From assembly GCF_963678635.1 (NCBI RefSeq), contig NC_087065.1, positions 76,547,786 through 76,611,785 on the forward strand: DNA of 64,000 nucleotides. Reading direction: 5' to 3'. This document shows positions 36,346 through 50,500 of the stretch, piece by piece (within the stretch, counting starts at the first letter, position 1; every line of letters begins with the position of its first letter). This DNA is from Symsagittifera roscoffensis. Its lineage: Eukaryota > Xenacoelomorpha > Acoela > Convolutidae. Below the pieces are notes generated by a model, which searched no databases, was not told where the DNA came from, and worked only from the letters and a program-made list of their open reading frames with translations. Both the position numbers and the translations under genes were made by a program.

Positions 36346-37735
36346 AGCTCCCAGTAAGGTGTAAGAATTATCTCAGTGTACAGTCCAAATCTGAAACTAT
36401 TTAATAAGTTTATCACAACAATTGTGTCCAATATTCAAAATGAAATTGCAGCGTTATAAGAAAAACAACAGACAAATTGTACCATTTGTTACTGGAAGCA
36501 GTTTTATGGTAGCCTAAGTCGCAGTCGTTATTCCTTCCAGACCAGCGGTACCTTGAAATCCGTGGAATATACTCATTTTATGTGAAATTGATAGTTGGGG
36601 ATGACAATGACAAATAAAACTGTATAAATAATGTGGCACAGAATGTGTCAACTATCGAGTTTTTTAGAGCAAACTATAAAATCGAACTATTTCTAATTTG
36701 AAAACATTAAGCTTGTGAAAGGAGACTGAATAAGGTCATGAGTCATGAGAAACAGTTATTAATAGATTAAGTATTTTAAAAATCCCAGAAGAGTTAGATT
36801 GAAATTCAGTCTTTAATTTCGACTCCAAAAATCCGAATCAAAATTCAAAATCCAAATCAAAATTTCTGCAACAAATTGCCGACAATGCGACAACTTTTAT
36901 GATTTTTGATTTTCATAATCTGAGTCACGGCTGAACAGGTTTTAATATGATACCACCCTTGACATCCTTCGAGTTTCTTGTTCACAGATTTCAGGACGTG
37001 AGATTTTTCTTACGTGAGCATCCGTTAAAGTGCATGAAAACTCAAAATTAATTACCTATCGTATTTTTATTCTGTCAGGCGCATTTTTCATGGAAGTTAT
37101 TAACGCTTGAGATAATGTAATTTTCATTTTATTTTCGCCGCTTTAAATTAATCTCCGGGTTATGTCATACCGGCACACTCGCCGCGGCATTTAAGGGTAA
37201 AAATTGTTTTGTGTGCTTGTGTGTCAGGAGAACTCTGTAGCTTTATATTAGAACTTAATAGATTTTAAATATCTGCAAACCTTTTTCATATCACATTTAT
37301 GAAATCAGCTCAACCGGCGTCTATTTAAGTAACAACGGCTCAGTTGCCGATCGTTTAATTTTTTTTTGAATCCTTATTTAACACTCGATGGTATTTTTTC
37401 CTCAAATCTACCATCCTTTGAGTCCAGCATGAAATTATTTTCGTTGGTGTGGTTTTTTGATTTGAAAAAATGGAGTTAATGGTTATCGTTGAATGTTTGT
37501 CGGCTGACTGTCATATTATTTTCGTGATTTTCAAGGCAATTGTGCATAATTTTTAAAAGATCTGTCAAAGGCGAAATTTTTTGCACAATATGGCGCTTTT
37601 TTTCATGAGGAGTTTTAGTTAAGGTTTAACGCTGCCTGGGTTTCATCAGGTCAATTGCCTTGATGAAGAGCATTTAAATAAAACTTTTCGAAGAGTAATT
37701 CGAAATGGAGATTTTTCAGTTTGAGTTGAAATTGA
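36346..37735. other. Gene-free stretch, possibly including the LINE 5' UTR
   Basis: No coding signal on either strand. The first 200 bases may belong to the LINE leader. The rest is ordinary AT-rich DNA. Confidence 0.5.
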
Positions 37736-38010
37736 GAAACCAGTGCCACAAGGAACGGTACTGGGTCATTCGTTGTTCAGTTTATCTGTTTATGATATAC
37801 AAAAATGATATTGTAATGGATGTACTTTTGTATAATATGTTGATGACTGTATGGTATTTGCCTCATTTCTATCTCCGATTGGATTTCTTAACCGACTGCA
37901 AAATTCATTAAGAAATAATATATTTTTTCCGAGAACCAGTTGAGTTTGAATGCCTCTAAACTGAAATTGGTCAAAATACTGAAAAACAGAAAGTGGAAAG
38001 GAAAAGTTGT
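37735..38010 (+). pseudogene. Reverse-transcriptase relic (LINE-type)
   Basis: In one plus-strand frame starting at 37740 the translation reads PVPQGTVLG, then after stops at 37794 and 37833 YVDDCMVF (37836-37859). These correspond to the two neighbouring RT signatures PQG and (F/Y)xDD at plausible spacing. A further scrap, SLNASKLKL, at about 37948 fits the segment that follows the DD box. It is a heavily decayed fragment of a LINE different from the one at 32281-36345. Confidence 0.6.
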
Positions 38011-41000
38011 AAAAAAACCTAAACCAATTTTTCTCGATTCAAATCTGTCACTCCAATGTCAAAGAAAAATTTGCAAAAAGTAATGGCCTTTGAACTAAAG
38101 ATCCGATTAGACACATAACTGCCAGCAGTATCTCTGGTTGCATTTTACAACTTAATTTTAGTGCATTCCGATTAGGCAGCAATTTGTTGTTACTGCAAGT
38201 TTTTTCACGTTAAGCAAGCACCAGTCTTCTCTTAAGACAAATAGATTGACTGGGCTTTAGCTTATTTTTATCCAAAACTGAATACGTTCCCGCGCTGCGA
38301 AAAAACTTGTCATTTAACAGAATTGTACTGAAATGCGGTCACTATTATTGCTGAATTATCTCTGGCTGATTTTTCTGCATACTTTTGGCTGAAATGTCTG
38401 AATTTCAAATTGGCTGAATTGTCTTTGGCCGAATCGTCTGGACGCGGTGTGAAATATCATTATCATGTCTTTAAAACAGTTAGAAAGTTTTTGCAAATGC
38501 ATTGAGGTTACCGGAGCAATCGTACATATTCCTCCAAATCGAAGATAACTGTGAAGAGAATTTTATACCACCCGAATTATAACAGAACTGATCATCAAAA
38601 CATAATTAAAGAATGTATCTTACTAATTTGTAGCCCATCAAAATACACACATTGTATCCAAAAAAATTATATTTTGCGGGTTTGTAAGAAATACATGTTT
38701 TGTACAGGATTAAGTTTTAGAATTAATACATGCCAGGGGATGACATTCTACGGTTGGTAATTTAGACGGGATTGTACGGTTGATCCAGATTACCGATAGC
38801 TAATTTTAGAATTATTGATCGAACAAAACAAAAGCTTTGATTACCTTTGTTCAACTGCTTCCCTGCAAAAGTAGATATTTTCTCTTGGCATTTCAAAAAA
38901 AGTGCCAATTGTAAATTATTCTTGAAATTCACTGAGTTTTAACCTGATTTAATTTTTTTTATAACTCAAAAGTTCGTTTTCAAAAGTTCTAAATCATTTT
39001 TTTTTCGGTTTCCTTGTTCTTTTTGTTTCCTTATGTTGGTTTTTTTTTTCGTTTTATTGTTTGTCGTTAGTTGATGATTTGATCGAACTAGTAATTTCAT
39101 ACCATTTTAATGAACTAATTTCATTAATTTAGCCAATAAATATCTTTCAAATAATTTTCTGTTCTAATATAACTCATGCACGGGTAGTCTATTAATGCAA
39201 AGGCTTTTTGTCCAGCAATAAAAATTGTTCTCCATGTTTGTCAATGGATAATTATGGACAACTGAAAATGCTGATTGGTTTTTACTATTCAAGCATGTGT
39301 AAATATATAAATATTTATGAAGGTGTGTGATATCCAAGTAAAAAAATCTGCTTTTACTAAACTGATTCTTATTTGAGCTTATTTTTGTCAATTTTAGTGT
39401 TTTTGAGCTCCTTTTGCCGCCTGTTGTTTGTGTTTGCGAAGTGCAGCTTCACCTCTGTGGTGATAAGTTCACTTCAGTTTAACTGTGTAACCGCCCTAAA
39501 ATTCGGCCAGTTAATGGGATTTTTATTGACTTTAGTGACTGGTCCAAGTAAATTTGCTTATTTCAGGAGCTTTACAATGTGTTTCTTGTTCATGGTTCTA
39601 TCCTCTCTTGACTGAAGTGTTGTTTCTTCGAGTCGCCCAACCAGCCAAAGGGGGAGCAAGCCAGAATAAGAACTTATACGGTTCGTTTTGTTTTACCAAC
39701 TTTGTTGGCTTTGTGTTAAATATAATTGCAGTAGTAGTTTGCCTGCCTTGCTTGTCAATCGGTTAAGTTTTACCCGTGAGGTCATGATATGATTGACTGT
39801 AAATTAACCAGCCGAACGGTTTAGTTGGTTAGCAAACGCTTGTGCTATGTCTAGCTGGTTGATATGATTGATAGCTGTTTAAAACAGCTTGCTTGCTGGT
39901 ATCATTTTGGAACTTGCTTCATTGTATGCGTAGTTTTAATATTAGTAAAAATACTCACATTTGTCATTTTTTTTCGAAAATTTCTGCTTTGTCCCATATT
40001 CGAACAAAAAGCTGAATTAGCTGAATGTTTTGAAAGATCGGCTCTTGGTGTGGTGTTTGAGATATATTTGTAGTGAGCGTTTTTGCCTTTTTGAGTTTCT
40101 TTGATAGTATTTCTTGGGTTTAAAGGATTTGTGCAGCCTAGGAGACTTATATCGAGTTAGTTTCCAAGGTGAATATATATCAAGTTTTCAGCGAAGGATT
40201 TATTTTTCGCGACTACGCAAGCAGGTATTTGGTTTTTTGTCCATTTCAATTTTTGACTTTTTCCTTCCGGATACTTTATTTCAATTCCATTTATGCGAAC
40301 TACCGAACATTAACAGAAAAAAATAACGCTTTTCAATTTGGGGCGAGGAAAAATAAAACGGCGCAATATCATTTAGCTCTGACTGTGGTAACAAAACATG
40401 GGAAGGAATACCTGCTATAGTAGCGCGTTGCTTAGTCCTTCGAATATTTGCAGATAATACGCCTGCATTTAAGCAAAATGTTCCCTTCTACAATACCATT
40501 TCTGGTCTTGGTAATTTTATTTTTTACTTTTTTCGCTTTCTTTCAATTTTGCCTTTTGTAGTTGCATCGGAACACCAGCGGGGACGGAAAAGAAAGAGGA
40601 TACGTCATTATTCTACCGACCAGTTTTCATTTCATACCATTTATGTGTGCATGGATTGTTATGTGGCTGCAAATGCATGACTGAAGACAATATCTTACAT
40701 CGACTAAGTTTTACTTCAAATACACCACGCATTAGATTAACAGAAAGCGTGGTTGGCACTAACAGCAGTTAAGCTAAAGTTCAACACTGAGCACCGCCTC
40801 GTCCGTGTTTTGCGGGAAAGGGATTCAGCGTATAATAGTAGCAATAATAGCTCACCGACAAGAATAAATGGATAAAAATTGAAAGAAACGGAGCTTGGTC
40901 GAAGTAGGAAGGGAACTGTTAGCTGCAACTGGGCTTGTAATTCGTCGAGAATTCTTCGACGGGCTTTTAATTGTAACTCTAAATATACCTTCCTACGTTT

Positions 41001-41592
41001 CGTCTAATCCTTTTGCTTTAGCTTAAATTTAGTTTTCAATAAGAGTTTATTTGATACCATAAAGAGGCTCTAATGGTTTCCTTGTTTAATATTTAACTCG
41101 CTGATTCGCAGCCATTCTAAATAAATTACGCTGCACCGCATAATCCTCATTTTTGAAAGCAGATTTAAAAAATATATAATCGCTATTGTGCGTTTTCTAT
41201 CTTGCCGTTGTTTTCATTTTTTGCTCCGCCACTTTTTTTATTATTATTTTCCCAAAGGGAACATTTCTCACCTGCGCGTCTGCTGTAGTTTTTTGAGCGA
41301 TTAATATCTTTCATGCGGATCATTCATCACAGAAATTTTGACACCACATTGAAGCTAAAATATTCAAAACTCTATTTTTTCACATTAGAGCTGCAAATAT
41401 TTCATCCCTAGCAAAACAATTCAGTTTCTATTTTATTCTTCAGATTTGTAAATAGATTGCGTTGGATTAACTATCAGCGGCTATCTTGCTGACATTTTAT
41501 TACATGACTAGCAGAAGGGACTTGGGAATTGTGTGAAATAGACGCATTAGTTTTACCCTAGACAGATTACAGTTGTCGGCTGGGAAGTTGCG
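38011..41592. other. Gene-poor region upstream of adenylate cyclase
   Basis: No convincing gene. Two GC-richer patches could be exons of something unrecognised: 39610-39685 (frame with LRVAQPAKGGASQNK) and 40562-40683, where a TAG acceptor-like site precedes an open frame with a hydrophobic end (GYVIILPTSFHFIPF) and a TGA at 40681. Both are too short to call. The cyclase promoter and leader should lie near the right end. Confidence 0.35.
39375..39462 (+). repeat. Hairpin-tail repeat fragment upstream of adenylate cyclase
   Basis: GAGCTCCTTTTGCCGCCTG, then TTTGCGAAGTGCAGCTTCACC and CTCTGTGG. A solitary tail with the same orientation as all others. Confidence 0.5.
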
Positions 41593-44500
41593 ATGGACGC
41601 CACTGCTGTGGAGTCGACTTCTCCACCAACAAACAAGGAACAAGATGCTGCAAGGTAAGAAATCTAGAAACAAATGATATTTGTCGTGAGTTTGAGCGCA
41701 GTGAAAATCAGCGATCTTTTCTAAATAAAAATCGAAATATTGAAAAATTTTTGAAATAAATTTCAGCTTTGCTTTCGGAGTTGATTAATTTCAACCAATC
41801 AGGTTCAAGAGTTATGATCAAATTTTTAAATTACCAAAAGCATTCAATGTTGGTCAATTTAAACTGAGAAGGTGAAACCAATGTTTTAACGTTTCAATGC
41901 TCAGTTGCTTGCTTGAATTTGGTTTAGTTTTCGAAAAGATTCAATCTGAAAACAATTTGAAATATTCAGAAGTGTTTATTGCTTTTCACTTTGCTCAAAA
42001 AATGTCAACATTTTTTTTTGCGAATAGATTCATGTTATGAATAAAAGATTGACGTATTTTGAAATTCTATTACTGAAATGCTTGCGTGAAAAAAAAACTT
42101 TTAGCGAATAGATCAAAGCAATGAAAACAAGTTTTCTCTTCAACTTCAACAAATGCTCTTTTTTGATTTTTTTTGAACAAGGGTAAATTGTCATATGCTA
42201 TAGAGATTGTTTTTTCTCTTCGATAACGAACTTGAAACTCTGACATGAATCATGCGTCAAGTTTTTCTCTCGGGTGTCTTTTTTCACTGTAACTCTGTGC
42301 GCTCAATCTCCGTTATTTGGTAAAACTATGAAGTCGAATGCTTTGAATTATAAAGAGTATTTATCGGCAAAGACTCTCAGAAAAATCAATATTTTATCAT
42401 AATTTTGGTCAAGCATAACATCATATAACTTCAATTCTGAACTGTCCGTTTTTGGTACAAAACGGCGCAAGCTAGCCACAAGAACCGGTCGGTAATGTCC
42501 TTGAGACAAATTGCTCTTTTTGGCGGTCAACCTTAATCAAGGCTGAACCGAATTAGAACCAAAAAAACAGTAAAAAACGGTCAAATGGGGCTATAGCCCC
42601 TCGGGTCTACATGTTTTAAGGTCTGCATATGGGGGGACTCGAACCCGGTTGACCGGCGTGAGAGACTTGTCTCTAGGCCGCTCGGCCAACTGTGCTTATT
42701 GTTGTTACATTTTAGTTCAGTTTTATATGCATCTATACTCTACATTCTATACTCTACATTTGCATTGCAACATCCTCCCCCCCTGAAGAAGGAAGAACCG
42801 GAGCGAGCTTAACGGTCGGCCGCGTGACTTCACGGGTTGCGGTCCTGACAAGGGCGGATCGGGCGCAACCGTCCTGTCCGTAGTTTAGCTTGACGATTCG
42901 GGCGAGAGGGTAGTACCCACGCGGACTATCGGGCTCAATCACCCACACGAGATCGCCTGTTTTAAGAGTAAAGTCAGAATGAGTGTGCCACTTGACACGC
43001 TTATTCAGCGAGGGAACATATTCTCGAAGCCAACGAGACCAAATCGCGTTAGCATATGACTGCGCTCGCACGTACCTTTTCTTGTGATCGAAGTGCTCCC
43101 CGGGTAAAAGCGAAGGAAAGCTTGTGGCATGTTGTCCAAGCAAAAAATGGTTTGGGGTTAACGCTTCTAACTCACGTGAATCGGTACTAACGGGAGTGAT
43201 TGGCCTCGAATTCAAAGCCTGTTCAACTAAGCAGAGTGTTGTTCCTAACACCTCTTCAGTTACTCGCCTACTGCCTAGGATATCGTACAGCACGCGCTTC
43301 ACGCTTTGGACGAGGCGTTCCCAGGAGCCGCCATGATGGGGTGCGCCTGGCGGGTTAAACTTCCAAGTAACACCTTTGTGTGCAAAAATGGTCGGAGCCA
43401 TGCCATTCCAGCTCTTGATGCAGGCAAGTAATTCCTTTTCCGCACCAACGAAGTTCGTGCCATTATCCGACCAGATTGTGCTTGGCGTACCACGGCGCGC
43501 AACGAACCGTTCAATGCCCATGACACACGAACTGGTGTCCAGAGACGGTACAATCTCAAGGTGTACAGCCCTGGTAGTGAGGCAAGTAAAAAGAAATCCC
43601 CATCTTTTTTCCGTGCTTCTGCGAACCGGAACGTAAAGCGGTCCAAAGTAATCCACACCCGTATGATTGAAGGGTGGTTGCTTGTATCCGAGACGTTCGA
43701 CCGGTAAATCGGACATAATTGGCTGGATGGTGCTTGCTTTGCGTTTACGGCATGTCACACATTGATTTTCGACAGACCGAAGTAGTCGACGCAACCCAAG
43801 TATTGCAAATTTCATATTTAAAACGGAGCGCATGTAATCTAATCCTTGATGAAAATGCTTATGGTGGAGGCTGCGGGCCAACAAACGAACTAAGGTATGT
43901 CGGGCGTCGAGTATTATTGGGTGCTTAGTATCAAACTCGGTATCCACTAAGCGCACAATCCGTCCGGTGGAACGAATGATTCCAGCGGGACCGATAAATG
44001 GCGAGTATGTGGCAATTTTACTACTATTCTTAATAGGTTTGCCAGCGGTGAGTGTTTTTAACTCAACGGGAAAGGATTCCATCTGAGCAAGATGAATCAG
44101 TTTGCTTTCTGCAATATCAAGTTCAGTGGGGTCGGTGATTCGTAAGTCTTTACCACGAAAATGCTTATGTGAAGGCAACACCCTCAACATAAAAGCGACT
44201 ACTCGTTTATATCTTGTAAAGGAACTGAACCTTTCCCAATTGAACCCGTGTTCGGGATGTTTGATTGATGTGACATCGGTGACGAAGGAAGATGATGTCT
44301 CCAAGCAATTATCAACATCACAAGAAGGACCCTTCAAACGAATTTTATTGATTACACGTTCGTCGGGTAAAAACGGCCAATCAGTAGTCCTGAGAATGCT
44401 CGGACCAATAACCCAGCTGCTATCCTTGAGGGCTTCCGAATAAATCCCCCGCGTACCGGTATCAGCTGGATTATCGCCGCTCAGAACATGGTGCCACTCA

Positions 44501-47500
44501 TCAATAGTGGTCGACTCGAGGATTTCGCCGACACGATTAGCGACGAATACAGGTAATTTTTCAGTGGAGTTTAGCCACTGCAAAACTGTTGTACTATCTG
44601 TCCACATAAAGACATGATTAATAGAGACGGTAAGGGCGGTCAGTATATCATCTTTTAGTCGTGTGGCGAGCAGAGCAGCTTGAAGCTCTAGCTTCGGTAT
44701 AGATAGCGCTTTCATGGGCGCAACGCGAGCTTTACCAAAGATGAAGGATATTTGAGTTTTATGCGAGCTCGCGAGTCGCGCACGCAAAAATCCAACAGCA
44801 CAGAAAACATCCTGCGAGCTATCACCGAACATGTGGAGCTCAATTTGATCAACAGGCTCTGTGAAGTAACAACGGGGAATAGTCAATTGCCCTAAGAGAT
44901 GGAGACCGGAGTGCCACTCGAGAAACTTATCTCTTATGTCTTCTGGCAATTCGTCGTCCCAACTTTGACCACTGATTTTCCAAATATCTTTCAGTAAAAG
45001 ACGGGCCCTAACTGTGTATGGAGCTACTAACCCAACAGGGTCAAACACAGAAGAGACGAAACTCAAGACGGTTCGTTGAGTTATTGCTTTATCGAGAGGA
45101 CGATCCACGCCTCTGCTAACAACCAAAGTGTCTTTCACATGGTCCCACTTAAGGCCTAAGACGTGTGAAGATTGTTCGGCACCGTTACAAATTTCCTTAA
45201 TGGGTGAAGATGAGGATTCGGATTCCTCGGGGTTCATTGCTGAAGTGATTTCATCAGCATTACTGACAAATTTAGTCAAATTAAATCCTCCCAATTTTAG
45301 TAAGGAAACCAAATCGCGACTAGTTTTAATTGCTTGGGTAACGTTCTCGAATGAATCCAAGTAATCGTCCATGTAAAATTTTTCATTTACGACTGAGGCG
45401 GCCTCAGGGTATGTGGACATATTATCAGTTGCTGTTTTTTGCAACGCGAAATTGGCGCACGTAGGCGAATCCCGTGCGCCGAATATATGGCGAGTGTACT
45501 GATGAACTACCACATCGGAAGTGGTATCCTCCCGCCACAAAAAACGGAGCGAAATTTGATCGCGGGCAAGGACTCCTACCTGGAGGAACATACCCTCTAT
45601 ATCCGCGGAAACGGCGTACTTATGTTGACGGAATCGCAAAAGCACAAAAATTAAATTTTGGAGTAGGTCAGGACCCACCAATAAGGACTTATTTAAGGAT
45701 GTGCCGTGAAACTTAGAAGCCCCATTAAGGACTCGGCGCACCTTACCCGGCTTATTCGGATTTACGACGGGATGGTGCGGAAGATACCACTCGCGATCGG
45801 AACGCTTACGTGGATCATGCGGTTCGACGGTAACGACATAGCCTTTCCTAATGTCCTCTCTAATTGTTTCTGCGTATCTTTCGCGCAGCTCAGGGTCTTT
45901 ACTTAACCTTCTCTCCAATGATTTAAATGGGGCAAGTGACGAGTAATAATTATTTGGTAGACTGACATTACTATCAATCCAAAGCATAGGCACAACGTAT
46001 CTTTCGCCATTGTGAACGGTTTCAGAATTTAGGATGGATAAAGCATGTTTATCCGCGGCGGAACGGGCATCGACCTGTTTGAAAGCACCATACGATTCCA
46101 ACTCGTACCAGGATTTTATCTGGTCGGTCAGAGAAGAATCTTCAACAACACACTTGAAACACGAAGAAGTAGAATTACCGGACGGCGGCAACGGACCACT
46201 TAAGACCCAACCTATCGGTAGGCGAACGGAACACGGTGAGTTTTTATCATCTCCCAAGATGAACTCAATGGGTCTAACGGCGTGGTAGTAGTCTTGTCCG
46301 ATAATAACTTCAACGTCCTCATAAGTATATTGAATGGGCTTAATAGGTGCTAATTGTGGATATTTATTCTGCAAATCAGCAATATTGATTAATTCGGAAC
46401 CAATCCGAATATTGTCTTTAACATATGCACAGAGAGAAAATACGAAATCACTATTATTCGGCTCGGAGGAAACAGTAAACTTGACCCTCTGAGTCTCAAC
46501 AACGGTGGTCGAATTGAAACCACTAATTGACAAGTTAACGGGCTCCCCTACTAAGCCGAGACGGTTTACGAGTGACGAAGACACCCAGGAGTGAGTCGAT
46601 GCACTATCACAAAGAACCAACGTCAGGAGGCTGGTTACATCCGAGGATACACCAAGTGTTGCAATTGGCAACAACCCTTTAGAAGATTCAATGTCAAGTA
46701 CATCACTAACAGCGGCATGGGTGGAAGTGTTTGTATTCTCCTTGGATTTGTTTATTCCAGCCTTATTCGAGACATTTGAATTTTCCTTCCGAGGAAATAT
46801 TCTTTCGGCTCCATGGAGCAAGACATTATGTGTGCTATCACACTCTGGCTTCGGGCACTTTTTTGCTCTAGAACATTGCCGGAAACTATGATTGCCATTG
46901 AGGCAAGCGAAGCAAAGTTTCTGTTCAGCTACGTATTTTGCTCGCTGAGTAGCATTCTTTTCCTTAAAAACAGCACAATTCCACAATGCATGACTACCCT
47001 TACACAAAACGCACGGCGGAAACTTAGACTTATCCTGAGACTTATCCTGAGCCTTACTAGTTACCTGGCTATTGGCTGCAAAAACTTTGGTTGTTTTTGG
47101 TTTAACCGGTTCTTCGTTTTTTGCCTTAGAGCTGAGTAAACGTAATCTTTCATGCCCCTCGGCCTTTTCTTTCAACCAGTTGTTAAAGTCTAAGAGTGTT
47201 GGTCGCTGCCAATTATGTCTAACAGTATGCATTGACCAAGCCTCCTTGAGGTTAGGCGGAAGCTTACTAACAGCTTGGTTTAACAGGTTAACACTCTTTA
47301 GATCATCGTTGAAAGACAATGATTTGAAAACTGCTACGAGGCCAGATATGGCAGAGGAGAAACTAATGACATTTTCCGAATTGTGCATCTTAAGTGGAGG
47401 AAAAGTATTCAGCTTATCAAGATGCGCACCAACAATGGCATGTGGTTGCCCAAACTTCCGTTGCAAGGTGGCCAGTGCATCCTTGTACATAACGCCACTA

Positions 47501-50500
47501 TAACTAAACTCCGCAATTGCGGTTTTTGCTTTGCCTGTGACGAGCGTTTTTAAGTATGTCAATTTCGTATCATCGGTGAGAACAGCGGAATCAACGGTGG
47601 ACTTAAACTGACCAAACCATTCGTGCCAGTTTAACGGGTTACCGTCAAACTGGGCTAACTTCCATTCAGGAAGATGATCTTTGCGGCTATGCATCAATAA
47701 TTCCGCCAATTCACGAGCGGAGAGAGGTCGATCCGATGAACAACCTTGGTTCGAATAAGCGGGAGACGGTGCGTAGTCTTCGTTGACTGGCTGATAACCA
47801 GTATTAGTTTGATTGACGAAATACGGAACATGTTGGGGATGAACTGGGGGAGTATTAAAATACACAGTCCCACCACTAGTATAAGGAACGGCGGTGTTAC
47901 ACGATGGGACAATAGTTGTCACATTAGAAAAAATGTTTCCAGCATTACAACACTGAGCAGGCGTGACGATTGGAGTTGTAGCTGCCAATCGCCATAAGTT
48001 TGCATCACTTGTGTAGTAATCGTTGATACTAGGTGACACAGTATGCGGAACAAAGGGAAGATTATGTTGCGTCTGGACTGGCTCTGCATGGCAGTTAGGT
48101 GCCGAAAAGAAAACCGGCGTTGGGTTTACTCCAGAAGATGAGAAGCCACCACCAGCAAATGCAGGCGACAAAGAAACAAAACCAGAACCGGGTTGGGCCG
48201 GTAACATTGGGACAGGTAATGATTCCGGTTGCGCAATGGCAAAACTACCATTAGTTATGTTTGAACTCATGGTCTGTAAAGGAATAGCAGACGGTGGTGA
48301 CACGTGTGCACTAGAATGCATATTGTTAACTGGGAATGGAACAGAGGCTGGGAATGAAACAGAAGCTTGCAATGGCAAACGGCTTGCACTGCCAAATTGA
48401 GGCATAGCCCGATGTCCATAACTATGGATTCCAGGGTCACTCAATGCTGTGTGCTCATGGTTATGACTATTACTGGTGTGAATTGCATGAGCAAGGAGGG
48501 CGGAAGTCGTCGCTCCTGACGAAATGGGTACATGAGTGAAGGCCTGCAAACCTGGAGCACTAGCAACGTCGGGAGGTGCTTGTGAACTAACAGAGTCTAC
48601 CCAATCATTAGTTCGATCGGTTGCTACCTTTGAAATAGGTTGACTTACTCCTGTTACATTACTTTCCGCTACCTTCTCGCTAACCTCAGATGAACTGTCC
48701 TCAAGTTCAAACGCTTTCAATTCCATTTCAATTAGTTGCTTTTTATGATTTTCAGCCAATTGCTCTAGTTCCAGCTGACTTTGTTCGAACTTAAGACGGT
48801 TCTCTTGCTCTTTAAGTCTTAAAGATACTTGATACTGCCTTTCCAGCTCCTCATGGCGTCGTTTTACTAAAGCTAACTCATGCCGTTTCTCACTTGATGA
48901 CATAGTGCGAACAGTCGACGTATGACGAGTGGAAGCAGATTTATCAGACTTATGTGAGTCAAGCTTTCTACTATCCTTAGACTTATTAGAGACCTTAGAC
49001 CTGTTTTCAGATACTCGTGCTGCTGAATCACTTGTTTTGTGCGAGCGTGAGGATGTCTCAGACCTGGTTTGTTGTAAAGATCCCTTGCTCCCTGTAATGC
49101 CGGCTGCTGGAAATGACGAAGGTTCAAGGCTCATCTTGTAACTCTGAGCTTCGTGCATTACTTTATCGTTCATTTCGGTTACTTTCTTAAGCCAAAGGTC
49201 TTGCTGAGCAATAATTTTTTCAGGATTTTCCGTTTTTCCCGCTAACCTAATTAATTGCTCATTGACGTCGACAGCTTTTTCCAACGCAATTTTACATTTG
49301 TAAACAGCATTATCAATTTTTGTAGTGCGACTATTATTCTCAATGTACTCAAGTAATAATGAGTGACCTTTGAGCAGCTCATTTTCTAGATTTAGACGGG
49401 TTTCGAATAACTTGCGTATCTTGCTTTGGAATTTTTCGTCCATGTTTTTCACAAATTGACAATATTCTACGGATGCTCACTTATAGAAAACAATCAATAA
49501 AATGAGATACTGTTTTGGTACGTAATTAAATTTGCATTAGTAAATCAACATTAGCTTACAAGACGGGGGAACTTGACGTCTCAAAGCTTCTACCTGAAGC
49601 CTATTTCTTATAGCTTTCCGAGCTTTGAGGGGTAAGCGGTTTCGCTTCTTACGTGTCTTAAGGATGTTAAGATTAGCGCTATAACGCCTTAGAAGGAGGA
49701 GAGTCTTTAACTCAAGGGAAGGAGGCTGGTGAAGCTCTTTGTACTTCTCAATTAGTACCTGGTCCTTAGCCTTACGCTTAGAGATAAAGTCTTTAACGAC
49801 GTTGAGAACGAGAATACCTGTTGAACCTAAACTTTCCTCTATATCCTCGGTTCCGTTCCGTCTACAGTATACGATCGCACAAATGTTTGTCCTATACCTT
49901 AATAACAAATTGACAAGTTGCTCACTACTCAGCTTGCGGTTATTGTTGCTGCGGTGCCTACTTATCGAGTTATTAATGGCGTCGTGCCAAATTACAAGGT
50001 CGTTACGGTGCGACAAATAGTGATGAAGGTAGTACTGTATCGTTTTCTGAGAGTCCCTAGCGTTAAAGTTCAAACTTAAACCTGGCTTCGTAAAGCAAGT
50101 ATCTTTGACGCGCTTCTGGGACGGAGCGGGAAGTTTTCGGAGCGCGTGATCCAAAGAACTAGCTCCTAGAATGAATACCATACACTTAGGGGACCTATGC
50201 GACGGCTTCGTTACGCTTAAGTACCAATGGGGTTGGGAAATTAAGTAGGTCGGTTGAACTCCAACAACACACACGGAGTAAACCTGAGGATGAAAGAATT
50301 CAACTTAACTCACTTAATATCACCGTACCTGACCACTTAACTTTACTGTCACGCAACGAAGTCAATAATATGACGGGCTGAAACGGCTTTGTTTTACTCG
50401 AAGCGAACTGGCTTTCAGTTTCACCAATGGTGGGTGGGGGATCAGGCAAATTGGTTAAGTTCCAACAACACACGCGGAAGAAACCTGAGGATGAAAAAAC

